From Methanolobus sp. (GTDB taxonomy: Archaea; Halobacteriota; Methanosarcinia; Methanosarcinales; Methanosarcinaceae), in the NCBI GenBank assembly GCA_029762595.1, contig JARVGJ010000006.1, positions 1 to 64,000 on the forward strand: a stretch of 64,000 nt of DNA. Reading direction: 5' to 3'. Shown one piece after another: positions 17,527 through 29,350 of the stretch. Every line of letters begins with the position of its first letter. Position 1 is the stretch's first letter. Both the position numbers and the translations under genes were made by a program. Below the pieces are notes generated by a model, which saw only the letters and a list, made by a program, of their open reading frames with translations, ran no database searches and was not told where the DNA came from.

Positions 17527-18819
17527 ATGGCATTCAAATGGAAAAGAGAAGCAGATGATATTGCCAGGGTAGTTCCTAAAAAGGAGGTCGGGGGCTTTTT
17601 CAGTAAAGCTGTGATACTCTCGCCCAATGAAAAGGCAGCCATGGTAAAGAATGGTGTTGTTGAAGAGATAGTGGACAGTGGTAAATTACAAATTGGCGGC
17701 CTGCTAAAGCCTGGCAATATCGGAAAGGATGTGGATGTTGCGCTGATGGATACATCTCCTAAGGACATGCAATGGACACAGGAAGAATTGTGGACCAGTG
17801 ATGACCAGAGAATAGCCTGCGGCGGTCTGCTGAGATTCAGGATACATGATCCGAAACGTTTCTTCCAGATGTTGTATGCCTATGCGACACCAGACAGGAA
17901 AGGGACCAGGAACCTTTCCGTGCAGGATATATACAGGCGTATTGAAAGCGAGGTACTGACACTTGTACTTGAACCCGGGATAAGACCGGAAGATGTCGAA
18001 AGTATTTACGGGAACCGGGACCTTCGCCTGAACCTTGAGAATGAGCTTGAGATGCAGCTACGTTCCACTTTTTCCATGTGGGGACTGGAAATCCTGAAAT
18101 ACACAATCCAGTGGGACCTTGGTTCTTATGGTAAGGTAATGCAGGCCACCAATGATGTGCAGACCAGGGAAGAGCTTGCAGAACTTGAGACCCTGTCAGT
18201 GGAAGGTGATCTTGAACGCAGGGGCAGGGAAGAAGTGGCAGGTCTGCGTGCAGGCCATGCAACTGTGGCAACGGAAAAAGATTTCCACCGTGATCAGAGA
18301 TTGAAGGATGTCAGCTCTGAACTTGAGGCTGAAAGACTGCAATATGAAGCTGATATGAGGGAAGCCAGGGAAGCTATAAGCCTCAAAGAGGAACTAAAAA
18401 TTGCAAAGGCAAAAGGTATGCGTGCTGAGTTTGAGGTCGAACAGGACATGCGGGATCGTGAACACGGACGTGACATGGAATACCTTAAACACATAACTGG
18501 ATCAGGAGGGGCCGATGTTGCAAAGACTGTGAGCGAGGGTCGTGAATATGGTCGTATGACACCGGAGCAGCTCGAAGCCCTTGCAAAGATCAAACAGGGT
18601 GAAGCTCTTGCAAAAGAAGACCGTGTCAGGTTTATGATGGAAGTTGAGGACCGGGAACGTGCAGATTCGTATCGCAGACAGGAACTTGATGCCGCTATGA
18701 TGGGAGCTGCCGTGGGCAGGACTTCACACACAGTTCGAAAATGTCCCGGATGTGGGTCAACAATCCCTTCGGAGGCAAGTTTTTGCAGCAAGTGTGGCAA
18801 AAGACCCACAGATGTTTGA
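17527..18819 (+). CDS. SPFH/band-7 protein with C-terminal zinc ribbon (YdjI-like)
   Basis: A protein of 430 residues. An SPFH-type domain (about 20-205) is followed by a long charged coiled-coil (about 210-390) rich in Glu and Arg, and a zinc ribbon with Cys406, 409, 420 and 423. This matches the SPFH-zinc-ribbon family once labelled virion core protein, which includes Bacillus YdjI. YdjI tethers the ESCRT-III-like PspA to the membrane. No transmembrane helix is present. AAGGTG lies 9 bases before ATG. It is divergent from the ESCRT-III-like gene, supporting a membrane platform role. Confidence 0.82.
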   Translation: MAFKWKREADDIARVVPKKEVGGFFSKAVILSPNEKAAMVKNGVVEEIVDSGKLQIGGLLKPGNIGKDVDVALMDTSPKDMQWTQEELWTSDDQRIACGGLLRFRIHDPKRFFQMLYAYATPDRKGTRNLSVQDIYRRIESEVLTLVLEPGIRPEDVESIYGNRDLRLNLENELEMQLRSTFSMWGLEILKYTIQWDLGSYGKVMQATNDVQTREELAELETLSVEGDLERRGREEVAGLRAGHATVATEKDFHRDQRLKDVSSELEAERLQYEADMREAREAISLKEELKIAKAKGMRAEFEVEQDMRDREHGRDMEYLKHITGSGGADVAKTVSEGREYGRMTPEQLEALAKIKQGEALAKEDRVRFMMEVEDRERADSYRRQELDAAMMGAAVGRTSHTVRKCPGCGSTIPSEASFCSKCGKRPTDV

Positions 18820-18929
18820 TATGTCAGGACAGGTCGTATCCAATGATAATATATTAATGGACAGATCTGTAAAGATATAAATCATATTGAATGAAAAACG
18901 ATAATTAAGCACAATTGTAAGGTGGTGGA

Positions 18930-20453
18930 TTGACCCGGAGATCTCTTAAACCCCTCGTTCTGATCTTGCTGGTATGCAGTATCATGCTGAGCTTATGCCC
19001 TGCATCTGCCAGTGATTATGAGGTTACTCTCATAGAAGGTGAGATTGCAGAGGTCAGAGACGGATATCACCTGAATGTATTGGATATAGATACCTACAAC
19101 GAAATTGTAAGGTTTACTGTTTCCTATTATGATACTGTCCACCTGGATCAGTATTATGCAAGAGGGGATTATTTTTATTATCAGGACAGATCTCTTACGC
19201 TTCAGTTCAGGATCGATGATATATATTATGATGATTACTACGATTATGTTGATCTTTCGGACATATACATATATCCTGACTATCCCGTGACCTCTGATGA
19301 GCCGGATGCCAGGGAGAAGCAGACAGGATACTATACCGACTCCTATGACTATTCAGGTACTTCGGCAGAAGATGAGTTCTATGGGATGGTCGGTACTGTT
19401 GTAATAGTTCTAATTGCTTTTTTTGTGTTGCGCAAGATTTCAAAGAAGAAAAAAAATAAAAAGACTTCAAAAGGAATGGATGAAAAATCCATGACATCAT
19501 CTGTGCCTGTTATTGAAAACACACCGGATGCAGCTGAAAATGCTTCCAAATCTGTTTTTGAAGCTTCGGTTTTGCAATCATCTCCTATAAATGATCCTGT
19601 TGTTATCAGGTCTGCTGTCCAGTACAAAGGCGCCAGTATACTTTATAAGATCAAGGTTGAGAACACGTCAAAAGAGCCAATGGGTGATATAAGCATAAAC
19701 ATTTTTGTTCCTGAGGTCTTCCTTATCAAGGAAAGTAAGAAGATCATACCCATGCTGCAACCGGGTGAAAGTAAAACCGTAACGTTCTTTATCCGGCCCA
19801 CCGGTGAATGCGGTAATTGCATTATAGCAGGAAATATACGCTATTATGATTATAGCCAAAAAAAGCATCTTCAGCTGGATCTGAGCAATAAGATGGTGGA
19901 TATTGTCTGTCCCGTGCTCAGGGTAACAGAGACTGATGAGGCAACCTGGAGACTGGACATAAGTTCTATGATGGTAGCAGAAGAGGATACCAAGGATTTG
20001 GGGATTCCGGCAGAGAATCTCTTTGATATTGCAACCCGCATACTGAAAGATATGAACATGTACATGATAACACCGGAGATAACGTCAACACAGCAACTGT
20101 TCACCGGTGTTGCAAGGTTCTATGCAGAGGGTGTGGCAGGCCTTAAGTATGCAGCATATATTGAGGTTGTGGGTAAACGCAAATCCCGCCTGATAGTCAA
20201 AGCCTGGGCCGAAAAGGAAGAAGCATTAACAGGTTTCTATCACAAGATCCTTGAAGAGATTGAAAAGAGGACGGATATCAAACTATTTGTCGATGATTCC
20301 CTGACCCAGTACAATATAAGCAATACCACTATACAGGACAGTATTATACAGCGTTCCAACATAGGTTCAGGAAAGAGGAAATGTCCGAAGTGCGGCCGTG
20401 ACACAGGACCAGACGAGAAATTCTGTGGCAACTGCGGACAGAAATTAGAGTGA
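18930..20453 (+). CDS. Secreted/membrane zinc-ribbon protein with DSIIQRSN motif
   Basis: A protein of 507 residues starting at TTG 18930 with GGTGG upstream. It has a signal peptide (to about residue 28), an extracytoplasmic domain (about 30-145) rich in Asp and Tyr that faintly recalls an S-layer-type domain, a transmembrane helix (about 153-170) with a Lys-rich stop, and a cytoplasmic beta-sandwich (about 225-330). After that come an alpha/beta domain and a zinc ribbon with Cys485, 488, 499 and 502. QDSIIQRSN precedes the ribbon, as in the 580-residue protein across the promoter. It could sense envelope state outside and signal to SPFH/ESCRT-like partners inside. Confidence 0.65.
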   Translation: MTRRSLKPLVLILLVCSIMLSLCPASASDYEVTLIEGEIAEVRDGYHLNVLDIDTYNEIVRFTVSYYDTVHLDQYYARGDYFYYQDRSLTLQFRIDDIYYDDYYDYVDLSDIYIYPDYPVTSDEPDAREKQTGYYTDSYDYSGTSAEDEFYGMVGTVVIVLIAFFVLRKISKKKKNKKTSKGMDEKSMTSSVPVIENTPDAAENASKSVFEASVLQSSPINDPVVIRSAVQYKGASILYKIKVENTSKEPMGDISINIFVPEVFLIKESKKIIPMLQPGESKTVTFFIRPTGECGNCIIAGNIRYYDYSQKKHLQLDLSNKMVDIVCPVLRVTETDEATWRLDISSMMVAEEDTKDLGIPAENLFDIATRILKDMNMYMITPEITSTQQLFTGVARFYAEGVAGLKYAAYIEVVGKRKSRLIVKAWAEKEEALTGFYHKILEEIEKRTDIKLFVDDSLTQYNISNTTIQDSIIQRSNIGSGKRKCPKCGRDTGPDEKFCGNCGQKLE

Positions 20454-20576
20454 AACTAATACTTACGGTCTCATTTTTAGTAATCTCATGTATCTTGTTT
20501 TTCGTTTTCCGGTTGGCTAGTTAGTATTGTCCGGGAGATGGCAATCTATTTATATCAGGGATTCATATGGCGAATC

Positions 20577-20672
20577 GTTATGTTTATACAGACATAACAC
20601 TCCAAACATTGCTACTTGGAATGATGTTGTGCTCGAAAGAGCATAACATACATTCGGTATTTGCTGTTTTTT
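20577..20672 (+). ncRNA. Candidate structured small RNA with own promoter
   Basis: A TATA box (TTTATAT, 20549-20555) is followed at the expected distance by three successive hairpins. They are GTTATGT/ACATAAC (20577-20583 with 20592-20598), TCCAA/TTGGA (20601-20605 with 20616-20620), and an 11-bp stem (20624-20634 with 20639-20649, one G-U pair) capped by a GAAA tetraloop. A run of six T at 20667-20672 could end it. There is no open reading frame. I recognise no family, and no match to a known RNA is claimed. Confidence 0.5.
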
Positions 20673-20748
20673 ATTTAATTTTGTCTATCAGATATTTGAG
20701 ACAAGGATAGGGTATGTATAAAAAAAGTAATAAAAAAGATCGAAGTTA

Positions 20749-21156
20749 TCAAAGTAACTTCTTTCCAGCTTCATCTCCGCTCTTGCACTCAAAGACATCG
20801 CTGATCTTCATCTTAACAAGGTATTTTGCAGGGAAACGGTCACTCTTTGCCTTTACAATCTTGCGCATTTCCTCGTATTCTTCCCCACGGTCAATTATCC
20901 TGATGTCACCTTTTATCTGGAAACAACCGTTTATATCTGGTCCCCATACATAGATTGCAGCTTTTGGGTTTTCCCTGAGGTTTTCCATGGTCTTGAGGAA
21001 GTAATTGTCAACGATCCATATTGTCTCATCATCTTCCTGAAGCATGCACATTCCTATTGGGATAACATTAGGAACGCCTTCCTTTGAAGCTGTTGCCAGT
21101 GGAAATATCTTCATCTTTGCAAATTCGGTTTTCATCTCATCAGTTAACTTTACCAT
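20749..21156 (-). CDS. Pyridoxamine 5'-phosphate oxidase-related FMN-binding protein
   Basis: A 135-residue split-barrel flavin-binding protein. Recognisable parts are FPLATASKEGVPNVIPIG near the N-terminus and the AAIYVWGPD strand. Such proteins bind FMN or related flavins; the substrate is unknown. ATG 21156 fits better than GTG 21165, since the ribosome site AAAGGTG would include that GTG. It lies upstream of, but separate from, the pdx genes; the proximity may be chance. Confidence 0.75.
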   Translation of the reverse strand: MVKLTDEMKTEFAKMKIFPLATASKEGVPNVIPIGMCMLQEDDETIWIVDNYFLKTMENLRENPKAAIYVWGPDINGCFQIKGDIRIIDRGEEYEEMRKIVKAKSDRFPAKYLVKMKISDVFECKSGDEAGKKLL

Positions 21157-21283
21157 TGTTTTCACCTTTGCATATCAAAATTAAGAAGGTAAGCAGTTTA
21201 CACATCAATTAACTTTAAACTTTTTCATCATTATGGTCCGGAATGGTCTAAGAGGGGATGATGTCAACCGGGCAAAAAAGAGA

Positions 21284-21877
21284 TTAGAACAATTTATTAA
21301 GGAAGTACTGGTGAACCCTTGTATCAAGTGTCAGTTCCGGATGAAATGCAAGTGCGAGCAGGTTACCCTGTTCCGCAGCCACTACCATGTCATCGAATCT
21401 TGCCAGGATAGTCACATCCTTCCCTGAATCCAAGATTGCCGGCGCCCTTATGAACACGGCATTATATGGGCTGCTAAGGAACGGAAGCTCAAGCTCGGTC
21501 TCAAATGAATCACGTTGTCTTCCAAATGCGTTTCTGTTGACCTGCATGTCCATTAGGCCAAGAAGATGCTGGTGTGTCTTTGCCACCTGTTCATCGCCTT
21601 GCTTTGCAAGCAGGATAAGGCCTGCACATGTTCCCATTATGGGCTTACCGGCATTATTCATATCCTGTATCTCATCTGCTATACCCTCACGTATCAGCAG
21701 TTTTCCAAGGGTGGTACTTTCTCCTCCCGGAAGCACAAGTGCGTCGCATTTTGAAACAATGCCCTTGTGTTTTATGGTAACGACATCGGCAATTTGTCCG
21801 CGCTCGTCAAGGGCTCTTTTAAGAGCCTCGACGTGTTCGGCGACATCACCCTGTATAGCAATTACGCCTATTCGCAT
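21284..21877 (-). CDS. pdxT: Pyridoxal 5'-phosphate synthase glutaminase subunit PdxT
   Basis: A 197-residue class I glutamine amidotransferase. The triad is Cys84 in GTCAGL with His179 and Glu181 in FHPEL, and the PGGEST loop is present. It releases ammonia from glutamine and passes it to PdxS for vitamin B6 synthesis. pdxS lies just upstream, with a 37-base gap in the same direction. Confidence 0.96.
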   Translation of the reverse strand: MRIGVIAIQGDVAEHVEALKRALDERGQIADVVTIKHKGIVSKCDALVLPGGESTTLGKLLIREGIADEIQDMNNAGKPIMGTCAGLILLAKQGDEQVAKTHQHLLGLMDMQVNRNAFGRQRDSFETELELPFLSSPYNAVFIRAPAILDSGKDVTILARFDDMVVAAEQGNLLALAFHPELTLDTRVHQYFLNKLF

Positions 21878-21914
21878 GAATATCCCGTTTTAAAAAGAAG
21901 GGTTGGGATGGGAA

Positions 21915-22811
21915 TTACCATCCACGGGTCTGCAAAGCCTGCTCCTGGGGAATTGTATCTACACTGATACCCTTCATACCTGAACCGATTCCCTTTGAGA
22001 TCTGCGCAAGTATTTCTGGGTTATCGTAATTGTTAACAGCCTCAACGATTGCCTTTGCCATCTTCTCCGGGTTCTCTGCCTTAAAGATCCCTGAACCGAC
22101 AAAAACACCATCTGCACCCAGGCGCATCATAAGGGCTGCATCTGCAGGCGTTGCAACACCGCCTGCTGCAAAGTTCACAACAGGAAGGCGCTGCATCTGG
22201 GCAGTCTCCAAAACAAGCTCAATGGGTGCTTCTATATCACGGGCAACAGCTATCATCTCTTCCTTTGTCATGCCATTAAGGGCACGGATCTCTCCCATGA
22301 TCTGTTTCATGTGCTTGACAGCCTCACTGACATCACCGGTCCCTGCTTCTCCTTTTGTACGTATCATGGCTGCACCTTCGTTTACCCTGCGAAGGGCTTC
22401 ACCAAGGTTCCTTGCGCCACAGACAAAAGGAACAGTGAACTGGGTTTTATCAATGTGGTACTTATTGTCAGCAGGTGTGAGCACTTCTGACTCGTCCACC
22501 ATATCAGCACCAAGGGCCTGCAGAATCTCGGCTTCTACAAAGTGGCCGATACGTGCCTTAGCCATAACAGGGATTGTAACCGTGTTAATGATCTCAGCTA
22601 CCATCTGCGGATCTGCCATCCTGGCAACACCGCCTTCTTTCCTGATATCTGCAGGTACTGCCTGTAATGCCATGACTGCAACTGCACCTGCTTCCTCAGC
22701 TATCTTTGCCTGCTCAGGTGTGGTCACATCCATGATCACACCGCCTTTCTGCATCTTTGCAAAGCCGCGCTTAATAAGCTCGGTACCGTGTCTCAATTTC
22801 TCAAGTTCCAT
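21915..22811 (-). CDS. pdxS: Pyridoxal 5'-phosphate synthase subunit PdxS
   Basis: A 298-residue TIM-barrel enzyme that builds pyridoxal phosphate from ribose 5-phosphate, glyceraldehyde 3-phosphate and ammonia. The [19 protein letters not shown] and [14 protein letters not shown] segments are diagnostic. It is the first gene of the pdxS-pdxT operon. Confidence 0.97.
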   Translation of the reverse strand: MELEKLRHGTELIKRGFAKMQKGGVIMDVTTPEQAKIAEEAGAVAVMALQAVPADIRKEGGVARMADPQMVAEIINTVTIPVMAKARIGHFVEAEILQALGADMVDESEVLTPADNKYHIDKTQFTVPFVCGARNLGEALRRVNEGAAMIRTKGEAGTGDVSEAVKHMKQIMGEIRALNGMTKEEMIAVARDIEAPIELVLETAQMQRLPVVNFAAGGVATPADAALMMRLGADGVFVGSGIFKAENPEKMAKAIVEAVNNYDNPEILAQISKGIGSGMKGISVDTIPQEQALQTRGW

Positions 22812-22920
22812 AATATCATCCTGAATTGATTTTGCTAAGTTTTGTTAGATATGATCTGGTTTTAATGTATTTTGTCATACGATTTTCTATGCCTAGCTAC
22901 TCAGCCTACTACATATAGTT

Positions 22921-22936
22921 AATGCTTTAAAGCATT
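22921..22936 (-). terminator. Perfect 16-bp palindrome at the gyrA stop
   Basis: AATGCTTTAAAGCATT is fully self-complementary and starts within the TAA stop codon of gyrA. As RNA it gives a 6-bp stem with a TTAA loop, but there is no T-run on the minus strand, so termination is uncertain. Confidence 0.35.
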
Positions 22937-25452
22937 TACATCTGCTTTTCATCCGCCTTTATCCTTGCAACCCCAACAACCTTGTCGCTGGACCGTACAT
23001 TCATTATCTTGACTCCCTGGGTGTTTCTGCCCTGTACTCGGACATCTTTCACAGGGATACGGATGATGATACCCTCAGAACTTGTGAGTATGATCTCATC
23101 TTCCTCTTGAACTGCCTTCACATTGATCACTGGTCCATTACGCAGACTTGTGACTATGGTTATGACGCCCCGTCCTCCTCTGTGCATGGTCCTGTATTCA
23201 TCGAACTGAGTTCTCTTACCGAATCCATTCTCGGTCACAGTGAGTAGTGATGCGGTCTCATCGACCACATCCAGGCTTACTACTATATCACCTGTCTCCA
23301 GATTCATACCACGTACACCTCTGGCACTGCGTCCCATCACACGAACCTCACTCTCATGGAACCTTATTGCTTTACCGTGCATCGAGACCATGACAAGCTC
23401 CCTTAAACCATCGGTCAGTGTAACATTCACAAGTTCATCTTCTTCCACAAGGCTGATAGCAATTATCCCTTTCCTGCGCGGATTGCTGAAATCGGAAAGC
23501 TGGCTCTTCTTTACAGTACCCATACGTGTGGCCATGAAGAGGAACTCATCTTCCTTGAACTCACTTACAGGTATCATTGCAGTTACAAGTTCTCCGTCTC
23601 CAAGTTCAAGCAGGTTTACAATTGCCTTCCCGCGGGACTGCCTGCTTCCTTCAGGTATCTCATATACCTTGCGCCAGTGGACACGTCCCTGGTTGGTAAA
23701 GAACATAATATAATCGTGGGTTGATGCAATAAATATGTCCTCAACGAAATCCTCGTCCTTGGTGTCCATTCCGATGATACCTTTTCCACCTCTGTGCTGC
23801 TGGGAATATGTATCCACAGGAAGCCTCTTGATGTAACCACTGTTGGTGATGGTAACTACCATGTCCTCCTCAGGAATCAGGTCCTCGGTTTCAAGCTCAT
23901 CAACAGATGACCGGATTGCTGTCCTGCGCTCGTCACCGAAACGTTCCTTGAGGTCCGCAAGTTCCTCCCTGATGATCCCATATTTCTTTTCTTCACTTGC
24001 GATGATCTCCTTGTGCTGGGCAATCTGACTGAGGAGTTCCTCATATTCGTCATCTATCTTCTGTCTTTCAAGCCCGGTGAGTTTCTGCAGGCGCATATCC
24101 AGAATTGCCTTTGCCTGTATCTCATCAAGTCCGAATTTTGAAACAAGCCCTTCCCTTGCATCTTCGACAGTTTTGGAAGAGCGTATGAGGGATATAACCT
24201 CGTCCAGATGATCAAGTGCGATCTTTAACCCTTTCAGTATGTGAGCCCTGTCCTCGGCCTTTTTCAAAAGGAACTGGGTACGTTTCTGTATAACATCGAT
24301 GCGGTGTTCCAGGTAGATACGAAGTATCTGTTTGAGGTTCAGTTCCCTTGGTATATCTTCCACAAGTGCTAGGTTGATTATACCAAAGGTTGTCTGCATC
24401 TGTGTGTGTTTATAGAGTTGGTTCAGCACGACATTTGCATTGGTACCACGGCTCAGTTCCACTACAACCCTGATGCCGTCGCGGTCGGATTCATCACGCA
24501 GGTCCGAAACCCCGATCACCTTCTTTTCCCTGACAAGGCCTGCAATATCCTCTATGAGCTTCGCCTTGTTGACCTGATAAGGAAGCTCTGATACAACGAT
24601 CCTGAACTTGTCCTTTTTCATTTCTTCGATCTCGGCAACTGCTCTGATCTGAATTCTTCCACGCCCGGTCTCGTAGGCTTCTTTTATCCCATGGGTGCCA
24701 AGTATCACACCGGCGGTAGGGAAATCAGGTCCCTTGATAACTGTCATAAGTTGCGGGATGGTGACATCCGGGTTCTCTATCATCATAAGGGTCGCATCGA
24801 TGACCTCTGTTAGATTATGAGGTGCCATATTGGTTGCCATTCCCACTGCAATACCCGTAGATCCGTTAACAAGCAGGTTAGGAAGCTTTGCAGGGAGCAC
24901 GATCGGTTCTTCAAGTGAGCCATCATAGTTAGGACGTGTTGCAATGGTCTCCTTTTCGATATCAACCAGCATCTCGTCTGCGACTTTGTCCATGCGTACC
25001 TCTGTGTAACGCATGGCAGCTGCGGAATCGCCGTCAATTGAACCGAAATTACCCTGCCCGTCTATGAACGGGTATCTCAGGGAGAAGTCCTGGACCATCC
25101 TGACCAGGGAATCATAGACTGCAGTATCACCGTGAGGGTGGTATTTACCAAGGACATCTCCCACTACACGGGCAGACTTCTTGTAAGCCTTGTCATATGT
25201 AATACCGGCCTCTTTCATGGCATAGAGTATCCTGCGATGAACAGGTTTGAGGCCATCCTTTGCATCCGGAAGGGCACGGCTTACTATGACGCTCATTGCA
25301 TAGTCCATGAAGGAGTTCTTCATTTCGTCTTCAATAAGAACAGGAACCACCTTCTCACCGGTTTCTGTTGGCTGGATATCAAATGGTAGTTGCTCTTCAG
25401 GGTTTTTCTGGTCGTTGTCCTGAATATTATCATTATCTATATTATCTGCCAT
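22936..25452 (-). CDS. gyrA: DNA gyrase subunit A
   Basis: An 838-residue bacterial-type type II topoisomerase subunit that cuts and rejoins DNA to introduce negative supercoils. The catalytic Tyr149 lies in AAMRYTE, and the quinolone region reads [11 protein letters not shown]. The C-terminal domain has the gyrase box QHRGGKG, so it should supercoil instead of only relaxing. The acidic N-terminal 35 residues are an extension. It follows gyrB by 11 bases. Methanosarcinales are known to carry bacterial-derived gyrase. Confidence 0.97.
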   Translation of the reverse strand: MADNIDNDNIQDNDQKNPEEQLPFDIQPTETGEKVVPVLIEDEMKNSFMDYAMSVIVSRALPDAKDGLKPVHRRILYAMKEAGITYDKAYKKSARVVGDVLGKYHPHGDTAVYDSLVRMVQDFSLRYPFIDGQGNFGSIDGDSAAAMRYTEVRMDKVADEMLVDIEKETIATRPNYDGSLEEPIVLPAKLPNLLVNGSTGIAVGMATNMAPHNLTEVIDATLMMIENPDVTIPQLMTVIKGPDFPTAGVILGTHGIKEAYETGRGRIQIRAVAEIEEMKKDKFRIVVSELPYQVNKAKLIEDIAGLVREKKVIGVSDLRDESDRDGIRVVVELSRGTNANVVLNQLYKHTQMQTTFGIINLALVEDIPRELNLKQILRIYLEHRIDVIQKRTQFLLKKAEDRAHILKGLKIALDHLDEVISLIRSSKTVEDAREGLVSKFGLDEIQAKAILDMRLQKLTGLERQKIDDEYEELLSQIAQHKEIIASEEKKYGIIREELADLKERFGDERRTAIRSSVDELETEDLIPEEDMVVTITNSGYIKRLPVDTYSQQHRGGKGIIGMDTKDEDFVEDIFIASTHDYIMFFTNQGRVHWRKVYEIPEGSRQSRGKAIVNLLELGDGELVTAMIPVSEFKEDEFLFMATRMGTVKKSQLSDFSNPRRKGIIAISLVEEDELVNVTLTDGLRELVMVSMHGKAIRFHESEVRVMGRSARGVRGMNLETGDIVVSLDVVDETASLLTVTENGFGKRTQFDEYRTMHRGGRGVITIVTSLRNGPVINVKAVQEEDEIILTSSEGIIIRIPVKDVRVQGRNTQGVKIMNVRSSDKVVGVARIKADEKQM

Positions 25453-25463
25453 TTTACCTCACC

Positions 25464-27368
<1,905 letters not shown>

Positions 27369-27591
27369 TTAATACAGCTCCGTGAAAAATTCATAAATAT
27401 CAAATAACGGTCAATAATAGTTAATTATAAAGAACGTATACTCTTTCATCCCTCAAAACACAACCAAAGAAATATTAATTTGAAATCTCTTGGTTCTTAT
27501 TTTATCTAAAACATCCGGCATCTAATATGTATTCATGCTTATTAAATGTTTATATAATTCCGATTAAATAAGTTAAAATAAAGATTTACAG

Positions 27592-28698
27592 TCAATTCCT
27601 TGCTTTCATGTAGATATTACCTACAGGTATCAGCGTTGCAACAATATACACGAGTCCGCCTATTATAGGTATAGCACTGACAAGAAGTAATACCAGAAGA
27701 CCAAATGCCATTTCATTCATAGTTGTTGAGGTCTTGCCCATTTTCAGTAGCAAGTACCTTCCGATCCATATGGACGCGATTATCCTTGCAACATAAAGCA
27801 TTATTAACAGAGTTATCATCAGGATGAGTCCCAGTGGGATCCCTATCAAGGTAACAAATAGCAGCAATGTGATCATGATCGAGACTATTATAACCAGCAG
27901 TCCGGTAAGAAATGCCTTTCCCGATGATTCCGATGTCTTTGCAGCAATATCTTCCAGGTAGTTCGGCCACATTGCCAGTCCAATGAGTCCTATAAGGACC
28001 AGGGCAAGGTAGGAAATAAGCCCACGGATCATGGATGAGGCAATTCCTCCATTCTCATGGTAATCCGTTTGGTAATAATGAAGCTCCTTTCCAACAGTTC
28101 CTTCCTTGATATTAACTTCGGAAGAGCTTCGGTATTCCAGATTGCCAGCGATACTGGCTTTTGGCGATATTGTTATTTTCTCTGCATTCAGGTTCGCATT
28201 TCCTCCGACACTGCCTTCAATGTCGATCTCCTTCGCAGACCCTGTGAGATCTTCTCCTACGTTACCTGCTATTGTGAGCTTACCGGTGGTGACTAAAAGG
28301 TCCCCGGAGATGTTCCCTGAATCGGAAAGCACGGTTTCACCGGCAAATGCTATCACATCATCCTGCACGCCTCCTTCAATTGTGAGTGTGCCTGCTGCAA
28401 TCCTTACATCGTCACCGACAGTGCCGCTGATAATAACATTCCCTGCGGCAACGATCAGGTCTTCTTCTATGGTTCCTTTGACTTGGATCGTGCCACCGGC
28501 AGCTATCACGTCACCTCTAACAATTCCTTCAATTATGACCTTTGCACCGGTAACGATCACATCATCATCAATAATACCATCAATGACAACCGTATCCCCG
28601 CTTTCTACGATGGTGAATGCTGCCGCTGTGTTGATGAATGCCATTAAAAGTAAAAACAATAACAATGAATGTGTTAATATTCGTAAGCTGATTTTCAT
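27592..28698 (-). CDS. Polymer-forming beta-helix protein with membrane C-half
   Basis: A protein of 368 residues from the ATG at 28698, where GGGG precedes at good spacing. After a signal-like helix come about 170 residues of short repeats of the type GDVIAAGGTIQVKGTIEED. These predict a bactofilin-like right-handed beta-helix outside the membrane. Four to five transmembrane helices follow (about residues 215-360). The family is annotated as polymer-forming or cell-surface protein in archaea and bacteria; exact function is unknown. Confidence 0.75.
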   Translation of the reverse strand: MKISLRILTHSLLLFLLLMAFINTAAAFTIVESGDTVVIDGIIDDDVIVTGAKVIIEGIVRGDVIAAGGTIQVKGTIEEDLIVAAGNVIISGTVGDDVRIAAGTLTIEGGVQDDVIAFAGETVLSDSGNISGDLLVTTGKLTIAGNVGEDLTGSAKEIDIEGSVGGNANLNAEKITISPKASIAGNLEYRSSSEVNIKEGTVGKELHYYQTDYHENGGIASSMIRGLISYLALVLIGLIGLAMWPNYLEDIAAKTSESSGKAFLTGLLVIIVSIMITLLLFVTLIGIPLGLILMITLLIMLYVARIIASIWIGRYLLLKMGKTSTTMNEMAFGLLVLLLVSAIPIIGGLVYIVATLIPVGNIYMKARN

Positions 28699-28740
28699 GT
28701 AGTATCCCCTTCCCACTTAAGTTGAATATATGTGGTACTG

Positions 28741-29286
28741 ATGGATAAAAACTTATGTACTATCAGATGGAACCAGTCTTTTGAAATGTACGCATCAGAA
28801 TTGCTCACTGCTCTTCAAAAAGAAAGCAGGGCTATCAGTAATGCAGACATTAGTCTTGCAAGGGCTTATGCCATGGAAGCTGTGAACTATGTTCCTGAGC
28901 CTTACAAGACCATCTATTCATCGGATTATTTTACTTTTCTTTATGAAAGTTTCCTGGAGCTTAGAAAAAGCTGTCCTGATGCACTAATTGTAAAGCAGGA
29001 AATAGATTGTGATGCATATAAAGGGGCTCTTTGCAGAATCCGGGAGAAAAACGATTCATGTGACACGAAAAAAGATGCTATGAACCGTTTCATCAGTATT
29101 ATCCACACCTATCTCACATTCATACTGAGAAAACCACTGCATCCGGTGGGAATGGTCTTTCCGGGAGGGTTGAAGATAACTGAGGATAGCAGTGAATACT
29201 ACTGCCCTGTTAAGGATAAACAGTCAGAAAGCGGTATATCATTTTGTGAATTTTGTATATGCCGGGACAGTGAAGAACTAAAATGA
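28741..29286 (+). CDS. DUF2115 (UPF0305) family protein
   Basis: A 181-residue cytoplasmic protein of the methanogen-enriched UPF0305 family. The C-terminal part has a cysteine cluster (YYCPVKDKQ and CEFCIC) that may bind metal. The HPVGMVFPGG segment is typical. ATG 28741 is preferred; GTG 28732 is possible, and neither has a strong ribosome site. It is divergent from the beta-helix protein. Function is unknown. Confidence 0.75.
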   Translation: MDKNLCTIRWNQSFEMYASELLTALQKESRAISNADISLARAYAMEAVNYVPEPYKTIYSSDYFTFLYESFLELRKSCPDALIVKQEIDCDAYKGALCRIREKNDSCDTKKDAMNRFISIIHTYLTFILRKPLHPVGMVFPGGLKITEDSSEYYCPVKDKQSESGISFCEFCICRDSEELK

Positions 29287-29321
29287 TCCGATATTTATAA
29301 TAAAAAGGAAAAGAAGGAATA

Positions 29322-29350
29322 GCCTGAATTTTTAGGGGACTTATTCAGGC
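29322..29350. terminator. Bidirectional hairpin between convergent genes
   Basis: GCCTGAAT (29322-29329) pairs with ATTCAGGC (29343-29350). The loop starts with four T on the plus strand and gives TTTT-rich sequence after the arm. It lies between the DUF2115 gene and the convergent Fe-S membrane protein and overlaps the stop codon of the latter. Confidence 0.6.

Noticed and set aside
22030..22824. 264-codon open frame antisense to pdxS
   Set aside because: pdxS is certain on the other strand; the frame is Ala/Ser/Thr-rich low-complexity typical of antisense shadows and has no ribosome site.
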